In this document: piece after piece, positions 8,997 through 19,762 of the stretch
Numbering within the stretch: the first letter of the stretch is position 1
How the letters are laid out: each line of letters starts with the position of its first letter
Assembly (NCBI RefSeq): GCF_003797125.1
Contig: NZ_RKKE01000003.1
Location: forward strand, 558,001 to 622,000
Source: Shewanella frigidimarina
GTDB taxonomy: Bacteria > Pseudomonadota > Gammaproteobacteria > Enterobacterales > Shewanellaceae
Reading direction: 5' to 3'
Length of the DNA stretch: 64,000 bases
The notes under the pieces: generated by a model
Databases searched by the model: none
Seen by the model: only the letters and a program-made list of their open reading frames with translations
Told to the model about the DNA's origin: nothing
Position numbers and translations under genes: made by a program

Positions 8997-9428
8997 ATGA
9001 CAGATGGAAATCAAGCACTCAAAAAAGCCGGATTAAAAATAACCCTGCCGCGAGTTAAAATTCTAGAACTGATGCAATCCCCAGATAACCAGCATATCAG
9101 TGCGGAAGACTTATATAAGAAGTTACTCGAAATAGGCGAGGAAATTGGCCTTGCTACTGTATACAGAGTATTAAACCAGTTCGATGATGCGGGCATTCTA
9201 AATCGTCATCATTTTGAAAGTGGTAAAGCGGTGTTTGAAATGTCGACTCAACAACACCATGACCATTTAGTGTGTTTAACCTGTGATAAAGTGATTGAGT
9301 TTTCTGACGACGTGATTGAACGTCGCCAGGATGAAATCGCAATGCGTCATAACATCAAGCTGACTCACCATAGCTTGTACCTTTATGGTCATTGTACCAA
9401 TGATACTTGTGATCACGCTGACGAATAG
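8997..9428 (+). CDS. fur: Ferric uptake regulator Fur
   Basis: The product is 143 residues from the ATG at 8997. I chose this start because MTDGNQALKKAGLKITLPRV is the standard gammaproteobacterial Fur N-terminus; the 34 residues in frame upstream look non-coding. The winged helix includes EEIGLATVYRVLNQF (48-62). Metal-site residues are visible as HHDH at 87-90, C93 and C96 (LVCLTC), and C133/C138 near the end. It represses iron uptake genes when loaded with Fe(II). The gene is monocistronic: divergent from cobB and closed by a palindromic terminator. A partial Fur box upstream suggests autoregulation. Confidence 0.96.
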   Translation: MTDGNQALKKAGLKITLPRVKILELMQSPDNQHISAEDLYKKLLEIGEEIGLATVYRVLNQFDDAGILNRHHFESGKAVFEMSTQQHHDHLVCLTCDKVIEFSDDVIERRQDEIAMRHNIKLTHHSLYLYGHCTNDTCDHADE

Positions 9429-9450
9429 TCTGTATGTGAGCAACAAACAA

Positions 9451-9474
9451 ACCAGCAAATTTGCTGGTTTTTTA
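9451..9474 (+). terminator. Terminator of fur
   Basis: The palindrome ACCAGCAAATTTGCTGGT is followed by a T-rich run (TTTTTATT). The converse strand also faces the end of the AEC gene, so it may act for both. Confidence 0.8.
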
Positions 9475-9509
9475 TTGGCTAACATTTATCATAAGCTTTT
9501 AGAGTTTAC

Positions 9510-10436
9510 TTAAATCAATAATGTAAGCCATAGGCTAAAACTAAACACTGATAACAAGGTCGATAATACTACTGTGCTACCCAAGGTTGATTCATGCTGT
9601 TTAAGTTCAGTGGCAATAAGATAAGCGTTGACGCCAAGCGGAGAAGCACTGAGCAACACCAACATCGCAGTGCTTGATGTGGTTAGTTCAAATACAAACT
9701 GCGCCATAATATAAACTAATGCTGGCAATAAAATAATTTTTAAACCACTAGCCATTAAGGCTAAACGCCAATGTTCACCTATACGATAGAAACTTAAATT
9801 AGCACCTAGCACAAACAATGCACACGCCAAAGCGGGCTTAGCTAATAGCGCTAAACCTTCATCTAATTGTTGTCCCAAGTTAATACTTAACGCATTCACT
9901 AAAATACCTAGTCCAATACTCATTACTACCGGATTAAGTACCATAGAGCGAGCAAACCGTCGCCACGAGAAACCTTGAGGCTGCTCTCTTGCCGCTAAGA
10001 TAAAAGTCAGAGCAAACAAGGTGGCGCTATGAAAAGTAATGATCATAAATACCTGCCCTATCATTGCTGGGCCTAATGCAGCGATAATAATGGGTAAACC
10101 TACCAATACCGTATTGGAATAACTGGCACCCAACGCGAATACCGCACTGGCATCACGCCCCTGCAGCGCTATTGGACTAAAAAGGCGATTAATTCGGTAA
10201 CCTATAGAAAACACTAACAACACTGGTAAATAAAAAGCTAGCAGTGCAAGTGGGTCAATGCTTTGCGCTAACGGTGCTGCGAGCATATTGATAAATAGAA
10301 ATGCCGGGATACTGACGTAAAAAGTGAACCTACTTATCCCAGTAATGTGTTCTTTGTTAAAGAATCCAACTCGGGTTAATACATAGCCTAATAACACCAT
10401 AAATATTAAGGGGAAAATAATGCTGATGATGGCCAT
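9510..10436 (-). CDS. AEC-family transporter (auxin efflux carrier type)
   Basis: This 308-residue protein is very hydrophobic, with about ten predicted membrane segments in two five-helix halves, typical of the AEC/malate-efflux family (BART superfamily). It begins MAIISIIFPLIFMVLLGYVL. The family motif regions GASYSNTVLVGLPI in the first half and SASPLGVNAYLIA in the second half are both visible. Substrates in this family include dicarboxylates and other organic anions; the adjacent TCA genes are suggestive but give no proof. It lies 3' of sucD on the same strand but behind a terminator, so it has its own promoter in 10437-10520. Confidence 0.88.
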   Translation of the reverse strand: MAIISIIFPLIFMVLLGYVLTRVGFFNKEHITGISRFTFYVSIPAFLFINMLAAPLAQSIDPLALLAFYLPVLLVFSIGYRINRLFSPIALQGRDASAVFALGASYSNTVLVGLPIIIAALGPAMIGQVFMIITFHSATLFALTFILAAREQPQGFSWRRFARSMVLNPVVMSIGLGILVNALSINLGQQLDEGLALLAKPALACALFVLGANLSFYRIGEHWRLALMASGLKIILLPALVYIMAQFVFELTTSSTAMLVLLSASPLGVNAYLIATELKQHESTLGSTVVLSTLLSVFSFSLWLTLLI

Positions 10437-10520
10437 AATTACCTTGCAAAGAATTAAAGGAATCGCAACAGATTGTCTATTAAAATATAACTATATGAAA
10501 ATAGTGAATAAAAACCAATA

Positions 10521-10544
10521 AAAAAGGCGCCTAAGCGCCTTTTT
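10521..10544 (-). terminator. Terminator of the sucABCD unit
   Basis: AAAAAGGCGC/GCGCCTTTTT stem with a 4-nt loop immediately after the sucD stop. The T-run lies on the minus strand in the direction of suc transcription. Confidence 0.9.
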
Positions 10545-10559
10545 ATCAAGAAGGTATAA

Positions 10560-11432
10560 TTACCAACCTGTTTTGATACGTAGTGCTTTACCAATGTCAG
10601 CTAAAGAGCGAACAGTCGTAACGCCAGCAGCCTCTAGAGCAGCAAACTTATCTTCAGCAGTACCTTTACCGCCAGCGATAATTGCGCCAGCATGGCCCAT
10701 GCGCTTACCTTCTGGTGCAGTAACACCAGCAATGTAAGATACAACAGGCTTAGTTACGTGTGCTTTGATATAAGCAGCCGCTTCTTCTTCAGCATTACCA
10801 CCGATTTCACCGATCATAACAATCGCTTCAGTCTGTGGATCGTTTTGGAACATTTCCAATACGTCGATGAAGTTAGTGCCAGGAATTGGGTCGCCACCGA
10901 TACCTACACAAGTAGATTGGCCGAAACCTTCATCAGTAGTTTGCTTAACCGCTTCGTACGTTAATGTACCAGAGCGAGAAACAATACCTACTTTTCCAGG
11001 TAAATGAATGTGACCAGGCATAATACCAATCTTACATTCACCAGGAGTGATAACACCTGGGCAGTTAGGACCGATCATGCGAACGCCAGTTTCTTCAAGT
11101 TTCACTTTCACTTGAAGCATATCAAGTGTAGGGATACCTTCAGTGATACAAACGATTAGCTCAAGGCCAGCATCGATTGCTTCAAGGATAGCGTCTTTAC
11201 AAAAAGGAGCTGGTACGTAGATAACAGTTGCAGTTGCACCTGTTGCTGCTACAGCGTCTTTAACAGTGTTAAACACTGGAAGACCTAGGTGAGTTTGACC
11301 ACCTTTTCCAGGAGAAACACCACCAACCATTTGCGTGCCATAAGCAATCGCCTGTTCAGAGTGGAAAGTACCCTGACCACCAGTGAAACCTTGACAGATT
11401 ACCTTGGTATCTTTGTTAATTAAAACAGACAT
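10560..11432 (-). CDS. sucD: Succinyl-CoA synthetase alpha subunit
   Basis: This 290-residue protein matches SucD from end to end. It has the CoA-binding N-terminus [20 protein letters not shown], a central [20 protein letters not shown], and the active-site phosphohistidine in MGHAGAI near residue 246. With SucC it converts succinyl-CoA to succinate with substrate-level ATP or GTP formation. Its start shares one base with the sucC stop, so the subunits are translationally coupled. It is the last gene of the sucABCD unit and is followed by a strong terminator. Confidence 0.98.
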   Translation of the reverse strand: MSVLINKDTKVICQGFTGGQGTFHSEQAIAYGTQMVGGVSPGKGGQTHLGLPVFNTVKDAVAATGATATVIYVPAPFCKDAILEAIDAGLELIVCITEGIPTLDMLQVKVKLEETGVRMIGPNCPGVITPGECKIGIMPGHIHLPGKVGIVSRSGTLTYEAVKQTTDEGFGQSTCVGIGGDPIPGTNFIDVLEMFQNDPQTEAIVMIGEIGGNAEEEAAAYIKAHVTKPVVSYIAGVTAPEGKRMGHAGAIIAGGKGTAEDKFAALEAAGVTTVRSLADIGKALRIKTGW

Positions 11433-12598
11433 TATTTGCCCTCCGCAGCTTTAACAACTTGCTCAGCCGCGTCAGTTAGACTTGTAGCCGCGATGATATC
11501 AAGACCAGACTTAGCCAATACTTCACGACCTAATTCAGCGTTAGTACCTTCAAGACGTACAACGACTGGCACTTTAACGCCAACTTCTTTAACCGCACCA
11601 ATAATACCTTCAGCGATCATATCGCAACGCACGATACCACCGAAGATGTTAACCAATACCGCTTTAACATTGCTGTCAGAAAGAATGATCTTAAATGCTT
11701 CTGCAACACGTTCTTTAGTTGCTCCACCGCCAACGTCTAAGAAGTTAGCTGGCTTGCCGCCGTGTAGGTTTACGATGTCCATTGTACCCATTGCTAGGCC
11801 GGCACCGTTAACCATACAACCTACGTTACCGTCTAAAGCAACATAGTTTAATTCAAATTTAGCAGCATGCGCTTCACGAGCATCATCTTGTGATGGATCG
11901 TGCATTGCTTTGATTTTAGGCTGACGGAATAATGCGTTGCCATCAATACCAATTTTGCCATCTAAACAGTGAAGGTTGCCTTCAGTGGTGATAACAAGTG
12001 GATTGATTTCTAATAATGCAAAATCATGGTCATTGAACATGTTCGCTAGACCCATAAAGATCTTAGTAAACTGCTTCATTTGTGTTGGGTTTAAACCTAA
12101 CTTGAAGCCAAGATCACGAGCTTGGAAAGCTTGAGGACCTGTTAACGGATCAATGATAGCTGTGTGGATAAGCTCTGGCGTATGTTCAGCCACAGTTTCG
12201 ATATCAACACCACCTTCAGTCGACGCCATGAACACAACGCGACGAGTGCTACGGTCAACTACTGCACCTAGGTACAATTCGTTAGCGATGTCAGTACAGC
12301 TTTCAACTAGAATTTTAGCAACTGGCTGACCTTTAGCGTCAGTCTGGTACGTTACTAAGTTCTTACCTAACCAGTTTTCAGCGAATGCTCTGATTTCGTC
12401 TTTATTACCGGTAACTTTAACGCCACCTGCTTTACCACGGCCGCCTGCGTGTACTTGACACTTAACAACCCATAAGTTTCCGCCAATGTGACCAGCTGCT
12501 TCTACTGCTTCTTGAGCAGTATCACATGCAAAGCCTTCAGAGACTGGTAAACCATATTCGGCAAATAAAGATTTTGCCTGATACTCATGCAAATTCAT
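11432..12598 (-). CDS. sucC: Succinyl-CoA synthetase beta subunit
   Basis: This 388-residue ATP-grasp subunit is the standard length. It starts [19 protein letters not shown]. Visible motifs are the nucleotide-binding [13 protein letters not shown], the LEINPLV segment, and the [13 protein letters not shown] and [14 protein letters not shown] regions that bind phosphate and contact SucD. It supplies nucleotide and succinate binding sites in the SucCD heterodimer. It lies between sucB (75-nt gap with a stem-loop) and sucD (one-base overlap). Confidence 0.98.
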   Translation of the reverse strand: MNLHEYQAKSLFAEYGLPVSEGFACDTAQEAVEAAGHIGGNLWVVKCQVHAGGRGKAGGVKVTGNKDEIRAFAENWLGKNLVTYQTDAKGQPVAKILVESCTDIANELYLGAVVDRSTRRVVFMASTEGGVDIETVAEHTPELIHTAIIDPLTGPQAFQARDLGFKLGLNPTQMKQFTKIFMGLANMFNDHDFALLEINPLVITTEGNLHCLDGKIGIDGNALFRQPKIKAMHDPSQDDAREAHAAKFELNYVALDGNVGCMVNGAGLAMGTMDIVNLHGGKPANFLDVGGGATKERVAEAFKIILSDSNVKAVLVNIFGGIVRCDMIAEGIIGAVKEVGVKVPVVVRLEGTNAELGREVLAKSGLDIIAATSLTDAAEQVVKAAEGK

Positions 12599-12632
12599 GA
12601 TGATCTATCCATATACTTCTAATCAAATCCAA

Positions 12633-12651
12633 CTGGCTCAATATGAGCCAG
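12633..12651. repeat. Stem-loop in the sucB-sucC gap
   Basis: CTGGCTCA/TGAGCCAG with a 3-nt loop. It is not followed by a T-run. The likely role is an intra-operon processing or stabilising hairpin between sucB and sucC, but this is inference. Confidence 0.5.
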
Positions 12652-12673
12652 CGACGAGGGTTTATCTACCTAC

Positions 12674-13870
12674 TTATAGATCAAGTAGCAGACGAGTTGG
12701 ATCTTCTAAGAAGTCTTTAATCGCGACTAAGAAGCCAACAGACTCACGACCATCAACAATACGGTGGTCGTAAGAGAGTGCTAGGTACATCATAGGCAGG
12801 ATTTCAACCTGACCATTGACTGCCATTGGGCGATCTTTAATGGCATGCATGCCTAAGATTGCGCTTTGTGGCAGGTTCAAAATTGGCGTAGACATTAGTG
12901 AACCGAAAACACCACCGTTAGTCACAGTGAAGTTACCGCCTGTCATGTCAGCAACAGATAATTTACCGTCACGGCCTTTAATGGCTAATTCACGAACCGC
13001 TTTTTCGATTTCAGCTAAGTTCATGGTATCAGTGTCACGTAGTACTGGTGTTACCAGACCACGAGGCGTTGATACAGCGATGCTGATGTCGAAATAGTTA
13101 TGATAAACAATGTCATCACCATCAATAGAAGCGTTAACTTCTGGGAAACGTTTTAGCGCTTCTGTCACAGCTTTGATATAGAAAGACATAAAGCCTAAAC
13201 GAATACCATGGCGTTTTTCGAAAATGTCTTGGTACTGCTTACGAATATCCATGATTGGCTTCATATTAACTTCGTTAAACGTAGTTAACATTGCCGTTGA
13301 ATTTTTCGCTTCTAACAGACGTTTTGCGATAGTTTTACGAAGACGTGACATTGGTACACGCTTCTCACTACGACCTTCTAACGGTGCCACAGGAGCAGCT
13401 GGTGCAGCGGCTTTGGCAGGAGCTGACTTAAGGAATGCATCTACATCATCCTTAGTTACACGTCCGCCCACACCAGAACCTTTAATTTTACTGGCATCAA
13501 GATTATGTTCTGCAATCACACGACGAACAGATGGGCTTAATGCATCATTAGATTCATCAGAAGCAGCTTCGGTCGTTGCCACGACAGCAGGCCCTGAAGC
13601 TTCAGCTTTAGTCACTTCTTGGCCAGACACAACACCAGCGACAAAATTAGCAATCACTTGCTCACCTAAAACGGTATCGCCTTCTTGGAATAACAATTCA
13701 GAAATTGAACCGTCTTCTGGTGCTACCACTTCTAACACGACTTTGTCTGTCTCGATATCAACTAAGTTTTGATCACGAGTAACCTGTTCACCAGGTTTAA
13801 CATGCCAAGTAGCAATAGTTGCATCAGCAACAGATTCTGGTAATACGGGTACCTTAATTTCGATACTCAT
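12674..13870 (-). CDS. sucB: 2-oxoglutarate dehydrogenase E2 (dihydrolipoyl succinyltransferase)
   Basis: This 398-residue protein has the three expected parts. First is an N-terminal lipoyl domain with the modified lysine in the [12 protein letters not shown] motif. Second, an A/P-rich linker joins it to a peripheral subunit-binding domain ([20 protein letters not shown]). Third is the catalytic acyltransferase core ending with [11 protein letters not shown], which holds the active-site His and Asp. It transfers the succinyl group to CoA in the oxoglutarate dehydrogenase complex. It follows sucA by 28 nt in the same unit. The E3 subunit gene (lpd) is not in this window. Confidence 0.98.
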   Translation of the reverse strand: MSIEIKVPVLPESVADATIATWHVKPGEQVTRDQNLVDIETDKVVLEVVAPEDGSISELLFQEGDTVLGEQVIANFVAGVVSGQEVTKAEASGPAVVATTEAASDESNDALSPSVRRVIAEHNLDASKIKGSGVGGRVTKDDVDAFLKSAPAKAAAPAAPVAPLEGRSEKRVPMSRLRKTIAKRLLEAKNSTAMLTTFNEVNMKPIMDIRKQYQDIFEKRHGIRLGFMSFYIKAVTEALKRFPEVNASIDGDDIVYHNYFDISIAVSTPRGLVTPVLRDTDTMNLAEIEKAVRELAIKGRDGKLSVADMTGGNFTVTNGGVFGSLMSTPILNLPQSAILGMHAIKDRPMAVNGQVEILPMMYLALSYDHRIVDGRESVGFLVAIKDFLEDPTRLLLDL

Positions 13871-13898
13871 GGAAAGCTTCCCTTATATAAATTATCTA

Positions 13899-16721
13899 TT
13901 ACGACAGTTTTAATGCGCTATTTACTAATGATTCTTGCTGCTGTACATGCAACCCAGGGTAACCACATGCTGGTGCAGCAGAAGCTTCACGACCGGCATA
14001 AGTTAATTGAGCACCTGCAGGAATATTAGCCCAGAAATGATGCTGACTACAGTACCATGCCCCTTGGTTTTGCGGCTCTTCTTGACACCATACAAAATCT
14101 TTAACATGTTGATATGTTTCTAACGCTGCACGCATTTCCACATCAGGGAACGGATACAGCTGCTCAACACGCACGATGGCAACGTTGGTCACATTCTCTT
14201 TACGACGCTTTTCAAGTAACTCGAAATACACCTTACCGCTACAGAATACAACGCGGTCAACTTGACCTGCATCTAAGGTATCTATCTCACCAATGATATT
14301 TTGGAAAGTACCTTCAGCAAGTTCTTCTAAGGTAGACACCGCTAATGGGTGACGTAGCAAAGATTTAGGTGACATTACCACTAACGGGCGACGCATAGGA
14401 CGCACAACTTGGCGACGCAACATATGATAAACCTGCGCCGGAGTTGATGGCACACACACTTGCATGTTGTGGTTAGCACATAATTGCAAGAAACGCTCTA
14501 AACGGCCACTTGAATGCTCAGGTCCTTGACCTTCATAACCATGAGGTAACAACATAGTCAGACCACATAAACGGCCCCACTTTTGCTCACCAGATGATAA
14601 GAATTGGTCAATCACTACCTGTGCACAGTTAACGAAGTCACCAAACTGCGCTTCCCAAATGGTCAAGCCACCAGGTTCTGCAGTCGCGTAACCGTATTCA
14701 AATGCCAACACTGATGCTTCTGATAATACTGAGTCAATAATATCAATTGGCCCTTGTTCATCAGCCACATTACGCAAAGGTAAATAGGTAGAACCGTCTT
14801 TTTGGCTATGCAATACAGCATGACGATGGAAGAACGTGCCGCGACCAGAGTCTTGACCCGTAATGCGCACACGCTTTTTATCTTCAAGAATAGAAGCATA
14901 AGCTAACGTTTCAGCGAAACCCCAGTCTAATAACTTCTCGCCTTTAGCCATGGCAGTGCGATCAGCACAAATTTTGGCAACACGAGATTGAAGCGTATGA
15001 TTTTCAGGAATATCAACTAACTTATTGGCTAAGTTTTGCAGACGTTCCATCGACATTGAACCGGCGTATTCTTCATCCCATTCGCGATTTAAATAAGGTG
15101 TCCAGTCAACTGTATGTAACGTCATAGGACGCCATTCTTTAACCACACAATCACCTGCATCTAATGCATCACGATAATGGTTAATCAGTCCGGTCACTTC
15201 ATCGGCAGGAATGCTGTTTTCAGCTATCAACTTATCAGCATAAATTTTACGTGGCGTAGGGTGTTTTTTGATTTTAGCGTACATTAACGGCTGAGTCGCA
15301 CTAGGCTCATCAGCTTCGTTATGGCCATGACGGCGATAACACACTAAATCAATCACTACATCACGTTTAAATTCATTACGATAATCCACTGCAAGTTGAG
15401 AAATAAACGCAACGGCTTCAGGATCGTCAGAATTGACATGGAAAATCGGTGCCTGAACCATCTTAGCGATGTCAGTACAGTATTCGGTTGAACGTGTGTC
15501 AGCCTGGTTTGATGTGGTAAAACCAACTTGGTTATTAACCACAATTCGAATACTACCACCAATAGTAAAACCACGTGTTTGAGACATGTTGAACGTCTCT
15601 TGCACAATGCCTTGGCCAGTTATAGCTGAATCACCATGAATGGTGATAGGCATAACTTGCAGACCGTCTTTACAACCACGACGATCTTGACGAGCACGTA
15701 CAGAACCAATAACCACTGGATTAACGATCTCTAAATGAGATGGGTTAAAGGCTAATGCTAAATGAACGTTTCCACCTGGCGTTTCAAAATCAGATGAGAA
15801 ACCTTGGTGATATTTTACGTCGCCAGAACCGTGAGTGTCCGCATGCTTACCCGCAAACTCATCAAACAATTCAGCAGGACGTTTACCCAGCACGTTTATG
15901 AGCAAGTTTAAACGACCACGGTGAGCCATACCTACTACGATTTCTTTAGTTCCAGCTTCGCCTGCACGGTAAATGATTTCACGCATCATCGGAACGAGCG
16001 CATCACCACCTTCTAAAGAGAATCGTTTAGCTCCAGGGAATTTAGCACCAAGGTATTTTTCGATACCTTCGGCTGCATTCAACCCTTCAAGAATACGCTT
16101 TTTGACGCTGTTATCGTACTTGGCTTTACCTAATGTCGGTTCAAGACGTTGTTGGATCCAACGCTTTTCATCGGTATCAGTAATGTGCATGTATTCAGCA
16201 CCTATCGAGCCACAATAGGTACTCTTTAGTGCATGAATAATATCAGCAAGCTTCATGGTCTCACCGCCGAGGGCGAATGAACCAGTATTAAACTGACGTT
16301 GCATGTCATCAACGGTTAAGCCGTGGTAAGCAGGATCCAATTCCTGAACAGCTTCACGCTTCCACAATCCTAATGGATCTAAATTGGCATTTTGATGGCC
16401 ACGGAAACGGTGAGCATTGATAAGTTGCAGGACTTTAACTTGCTTCGCATCTAACTCTGGGTCGCCGACGCTAGTAGCGTTTTTTAAACGACCTTGTAAA
16501 GCTAAACTACGGAAATAGTCACGAACTTTAGAGTGAGCAGTTTCGGGTACTTCTACTGAGGCACCGTTAACCGGAGGGAGGTTATCAAAAACAAGCTGCC
16601 AATCAGGAGTAACTGATTGCGGATCTTCTTGATAGGCTTCATACATCTCTTCTACGTAGGTCGAGTTCGAACCACTTAAATGTGACGACTCGAGCCAGGC
16701 TTTCATGATGCCTTGGTGCAT
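13899..16721 (-). CDS. sucA: 2-oxoglutarate dehydrogenase E1
   Basis: This thiamine-diphosphate enzyme decarboxylates 2-oxoglutarate. It is 940 residues from the ATG at 16721. I prefer that start over the TTG at 16736 because AAAGGAAT lies between them as ribosome site and MHQGIMKAWLESSHLSG aligns with the SucA N-terminus. Family segments include RFRGHQNANLDPLG, GMAHRGRLNLLINVLGK, NNQVGFTTSNQ, CYRRHGHNEADEPS and GQDSGRGTFFHRHAV. It is first gene of sucABCD. The upstream gap holds the sdhB terminator and presumably a suc promoter, so suc may be transcribed both alone and by readthrough from sdh. Confidence 0.98.
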   Translation of the reverse strand: MHQGIMKAWLESSHLSGSNSTYVEEMYEAYQEDPQSVTPDWQLVFDNLPPVNGASVEVPETAHSKVRDYFRSLALQGRLKNATSVGDPELDAKQVKVLQLINAHRFRGHQNANLDPLGLWKREAVQELDPAYHGLTVDDMQRQFNTGSFALGGETMKLADIIHALKSTYCGSIGAEYMHITDTDEKRWIQQRLEPTLGKAKYDNSVKKRILEGLNAAEGIEKYLGAKFPGAKRFSLEGGDALVPMMREIIYRAGEAGTKEIVVGMAHRGRLNLLINVLGKRPAELFDEFAGKHADTHGSGDVKYHQGFSSDFETPGGNVHLALAFNPSHLEIVNPVVIGSVRARQDRRGCKDGLQVMPITIHGDSAITGQGIVQETFNMSQTRGFTIGGSIRIVVNNQVGFTTSNQADTRSTEYCTDIAKMVQAPIFHVNSDDPEAVAFISQLAVDYRNEFKRDVVIDLVCYRRHGHNEADEPSATQPLMYAKIKKHPTPRKIYADKLIAENSIPADEVTGLINHYRDALDAGDCVVKEWRPMTLHTVDWTPYLNREWDEEYAGSMSMERLQNLANKLVDIPENHTLQSRVAKICADRTAMAKGEKLLDWGFAETLAYASILEDKKRVRITGQDSGRGTFFHRHAVLHSQKDGSTYLPLRNVADEQGPIDIIDSVLSEASVLAFEYGYATAEPGGLTIWEAQFGDFVNCAQVVIDQFLSSGEQKWGRLCGLTMLLPHGYEGQGPEHSSGRLERFLQLCANHNMQVCVPSTPAQVYHMLRRQVVRPMRRPLVVMSPKSLLRHPLAVSTLEELAEGTFQNIIGEIDTLDAGQVDRVVFCSGKVYFELLEKRRKENVTNVAIVRVEQLYPFPDVEMRAALETYQHVKDFVWCQEEPQNQGAWYCSQHHFWANIPAGAQLTYAGREASAAPACGYPGLHVQQQESLVNSALKLS

Positions 16722-16849
16722 TGTTATTCCTTTCAAACTTGATACACGTGCTAGCCATAAACATAACAGTGAGTAACGTAAGTTACATCACACGTAGACT
16801 GAAATTATCGTAACAAGATAATAGCAGGAGGTATTACATAAACACACAA

Positions 16850-16881
16850 AAGAGCCATCCCCAATATTGAAGATGACTCTT
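16850..16881 (-). terminator. Hairpin terminator between sdhB and sucA
   Basis: On the minus strand, AAGAGTCATC pairs with GATGGCTCTT (one G-U pair) around a 12-nt loop, then a short T-rich stretch (TTTTGTG). It lies just past the sdhB stop. The imperfect T-run suggests partial termination, consistent with sdh-suc readthrough known in other gammaproteobacteria. Confidence 0.65.
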
Positions 16882-16923
16882 AACAAAGCTAATAAGTCAG
16901 ATTATTTTGCTCAGTTTTGTGCA

Positions 16924-17631
16924 TTAAACAGCTCGCTTAAGCAGCATTGACTTAATGTGACCAATCGCTTTAGTTGGGTTTAATCCTTTAGGACAAACGT
17001 CAACACAGTTCATGATGCCATGACAACGGAACACACTGTAAGCATCATCTAGTTCAGATAAACGCTCTTCAGTGGCCGTATCACGACTGTCAATTAAGAA
17101 ACGATATGCATGTAATAAACCACTTGGCCCGATAAATTTATCAGGGTTCCACCAGAAAGATGGACAAGCAGTTGAACAACATGCACACATGATACATTCA
17201 TATAAACCATCTAAATGAGCACGCTCTTCAGGTGATTGTAGATGTTCACGAGCAGGAGCCTGTTCGTCATTAATCAGATAAGGCTTAATTTTTTCGTATT
17301 GCTTGTAGAACTGAGTTAAGTCTACAACCAAATCACGAACTACTGGCATGCCTGGTAAAGGACGGATTTCAATTTTCTTACCTTTGAAGGTAGATAATGG
17401 CGTAATACACGCTAATCCGTTTTTACCATTCATGTTAACACCGTCAGAACCACACACACCTTCACGGCATGAACGACGGAACGCAAGCGTTGAGTCTTGT
17501 TCTTTCAGTTTAATTAACGCATCTAACACCATCATGTCAGTGCCATCAGGCACTTCTAAGGTGTAATCCTTCATATAAGGCTTGGTATCTACATCAGGAT
17601 TATAACGATACAATGCAAATGTTAATTTCAT
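16924..17631 (-). CDS. sdhB: Succinate dehydrogenase iron-sulfur subunit
   Basis: This protein is 235 residues from the ATG at 17631. The upstream TTG at 17640 directly abuts the AGGAG, while the ATG is 9 nt away. It contains the [2Fe-2S] ligands in CREGVCGSDG plus a later cysteine (NGLAC), the [4Fe-4S] site CIMCACCSTACPSFWW and the [3Fe-4S] site CHGIMNCVDVCPKGLNP. It passes electrons from the SdhA flavin to ubiquinone at the membrane anchor. It is the last gene of sdhCDAB, 7-16 nt after sdhA. Confidence 0.98.
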   Translation of the reverse strand: MKLTFALYRYNPDVDTKPYMKDYTLEVPDGTDMMVLDALIKLKEQDSTLAFRRSCREGVCGSDGVNMNGKNGLACITPLSTFKGKKIEIRPLPGMPVVRDLVVDLTQFYKQYEKIKPYLINDEQAPAREHLQSPEERAHLDGLYECIMCACCSTACPSFWWNPDKFIGPSGLLHAYRFLIDSRDTATEERLSELDDAYSVFRCHGIMNCVDVCPKGLNPTKAIGHIKSMLLKRAV

Positions 17632-17647
17632 CTTTTGCAACTCCTGC

Positions 17648-19414
17648 CTAATAGGTACGTTTTACAGGTGGAAACGCTTCACGTAATTTAGGTGTCATGT
17701 TGACATCACGTTTGCTCATACCTTGAGTGACTGGGTTATACAAACTATGACATAACCAATTATCATCATCACGGTCTAAATAATCTTCACGAGAATGCGC
17801 ACCACGGCTTTCAGTACGGAAGTTAGCTGCATAAGCAGTTGCCAGCGCTGTAGCCATTAAGTTGTCTAATTCTAAGCACTCAATACGTTGAGTATTAAAT
17901 TCTGTTGAATTATCAGATAACTTAGCATTTTCAAGACGCTTTTGAATTGCTTGTAGCTGTTCTAAACCTTCAGCCATAGCATCTCCACTGCGGAAAACAG
18001 AGAAATTTAACTGCATACACAATTGAAGATCTTTACGGATAACCGCAGGTTCTTCGCCGTCTTTGTTGCTTTCCCAACGGTTAAGACGAGCAAGTGATGC
18101 ACTAATTTCTACGTCTGAAGCCGCTTTTGGATCAGGTGTAGCGTCTAACGCTTTACCTAAATGCTGACCAGCAGCACGTCCAAACACAACTAAATCAAGT
18201 AAAGAGTTACCACCTAAACGGTTTGCACCGTGTACAGATACACAAGCAATCTCACCAACAGCAAATAAACCTAATACATCTTGTTCAGTGCCGTCGTCAT
18301 TCATACGAATAACTTGACCACTTACTTTAGTCGGTAAACCGCCCATCATATAATGACAAGTTGGCAACACTGGAATTGGACCATCAGCTGGATCAATATG
18401 AGCAAAGGTACGTGATAATTCACACACACCAGGAAGACGAGCTTCTAAGGTTTCTTTACCTAAATGATCAAGTTTTAGCAAACAATGTGGACCTAAAGGA
18501 CCGTCTAAACCACGACCTTCACGAATTTCAGTCATCATTGAACGTGCTACCACGTCACGAGATGCTAAATCTTTCGCGTTTGGCGCATAACGTTCCATGA
18601 AACGCTCGCCGTCTTTGTTTAGAAGATATCCACCTTCACCACGACAACCTTCAGTAACCAAAACACCTGCACCGGCAATACCTGTAGGGTGGAACTGCCA
18701 CATTTCCATGTCTTGTAACTGAACACCAGCGCGTGCCGCCATACCAACACCGTCACCAGTATTGATGTGAGCATTAGTGGTTGATGCATAAATACGTCCT
18801 GCACCACCAGTGGCTAAAATAGTCGCTTTTGCTTTGAAATAAACAATTTCGCCCGTTTCAATTTCAATTGCAGTACAACCCACCACTACGTCATCTTCGT
18901 TTTTAACCAAATCTAAGGCATACCACTCAGAATAAACGTCAGTTTTATGTTTAACGTTTTGTTGGTATAAACAATGAAGCAGTGCATGACCTGTACGGTC
19001 AGCTGCAGCAGCAGTACGAGCAGCTTGCTCACCACCAAAATTACGCGACTGACCACCAAAAGGACGCTGATAGATAGTGCCGTCTTCGAAACGAGAGAAA
19101 GGTAAACCCATTTGCTCAAGTTCGATAATCGCTTCAGGACCCGTTTGACACATAAACTCAATGGCTTCTTGGTCGCCGATAAAATCAGAACCTTTAACCG
19201 TGTCGTACATGTGTTGTTCCCAATGATCTTCGTGCGCATTACCTAATGCTACAGTGATGCCACCTTGAGCAGAAACGGTATGTGAACGAGTTGGGAATAC
19301 TTTAGATAACAGCGCACAGCTCTTACCTTCTTTAGAAATCTGTAATGCAGCTCGCATACCCGCGCCGCCGGCGCCGATTACGATTACATCAAATTCGCGT
19401 ACTGGAATACTCAC
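17648..19414 (-). CDS. sdhA: Succinate dehydrogenase flavoprotein subunit
   Basis: This 588-residue protein is full length for SdhA. The N-terminal dinucleotide motif [13 protein letters not shown] is followed by [10 protein letters not shown], where the histidine carries covalent FAD. The active-site region includes [21 protein letters not shown], and the HYMMGGLPT and [21 protein letters not shown] segments are also intact. It oxidises succinate to fumarate on the cytoplasmic face. Its ATG directly abuts the sdhD stop codon. Confidence 0.98.
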   Translation of the reverse strand: MSIPVREFDVIVIGAGGAGMRAALQISKEGKSCALLSKVFPTRSHTVSAQGGITVALGNAHEDHWEQHMYDTVKGSDFIGDQEAIEFMCQTGPEAIIELEQMGLPFSRFEDGTIYQRPFGGQSRNFGGEQAARTAAAADRTGHALLHCLYQQNVKHKTDVYSEWYALDLVKNEDDVVVGCTAIEIETGEIVYFKAKATILATGGAGRIYASTTNAHINTGDGVGMAARAGVQLQDMEMWQFHPTGIAGAGVLVTEGCRGEGGYLLNKDGERFMERYAPNAKDLASRDVVARSMMTEIREGRGLDGPLGPHCLLKLDHLGKETLEARLPGVCELSRTFAHIDPADGPIPVLPTCHYMMGGLPTKVSGQVIRMNDDGTEQDVLGLFAVGEIACVSVHGANRLGGNSLLDLVVFGRAAGQHLGKALDATPDPKAASDVEISASLARLNRWESNKDGEEPAVIRKDLQLCMQLNFSVFRSGDAMAEGLEQLQAIQKRLENAKLSDNSTEFNTQRIECLELDNLMATALATAYAANFRTESRGAHSREDYLDRDDDNWLCHSLYNPVTQGMSKRDVNMTPKLREAFPPVKRTY

Positions 19415-19762
19415 TTAAACACCCCACACTATTACAATGCCTGACGCTAAATAACTAAAAGCGATCAACACAAAGGTAAACTGTAATACACCACGTAACG
19501 CTGTATGTTTGACATAATCAGTCAATACTTGCCATACACCAATCCACGCATGGATAAGTAAAGCAATCAAGGTTATTAGGGTAAAGACTTTCATTGGAAG
19601 TGAAGCAAACAAACCATTCCAAATCTCGAAAGTTAACGGGGCACTACACGCGATAAAGCCAACTAAAAAAATAGTATAACAAGCGAGGATCACTGCACTT
19701 GCGCGTAATAGAATATAGTCATGAACACCACTGCGTCCAAAACTTGCTGCATTTGTTACCAT
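19415..19762 (-). CDS. sdhD: Succinate dehydrogenase membrane anchor subunit SdhD
   Basis: This protein is 115 residues from the ATG at 19762, which overlaps the sdhC stop in the sequence ATGGTAA. An in-frame TTG lies 6 nt further up but is a poorer choice. Three membrane segments are visible, with DYILLRASAVILACYTIF first and HAWIGVWQVLTDYVKH in the middle. That segment carries the candidate haem ligand histidine and the Asp-Tyr pair near the quinone site known from E. coli SdhD. It anchors SdhAB with SdhC. Confidence 0.95.
   Translation of the reverse strand: MVTNAASFGRSGVHDYILLRASAVILACYTIFLVGFIACSAPLTFEIWNGLFASLPMKVFTLITLIALLIHAWIGVWQVLTDYVKHTALRGVLQFTFVLIAFSYLASGIVIVWGV

Noticed and set aside
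15356..15607. Frames of 60-180 codons opposite or inside the TCA and T6SS genes
   Set aside because: All overlap strongly conserved genes in other frames and show no independent family pattern or ribosome site.
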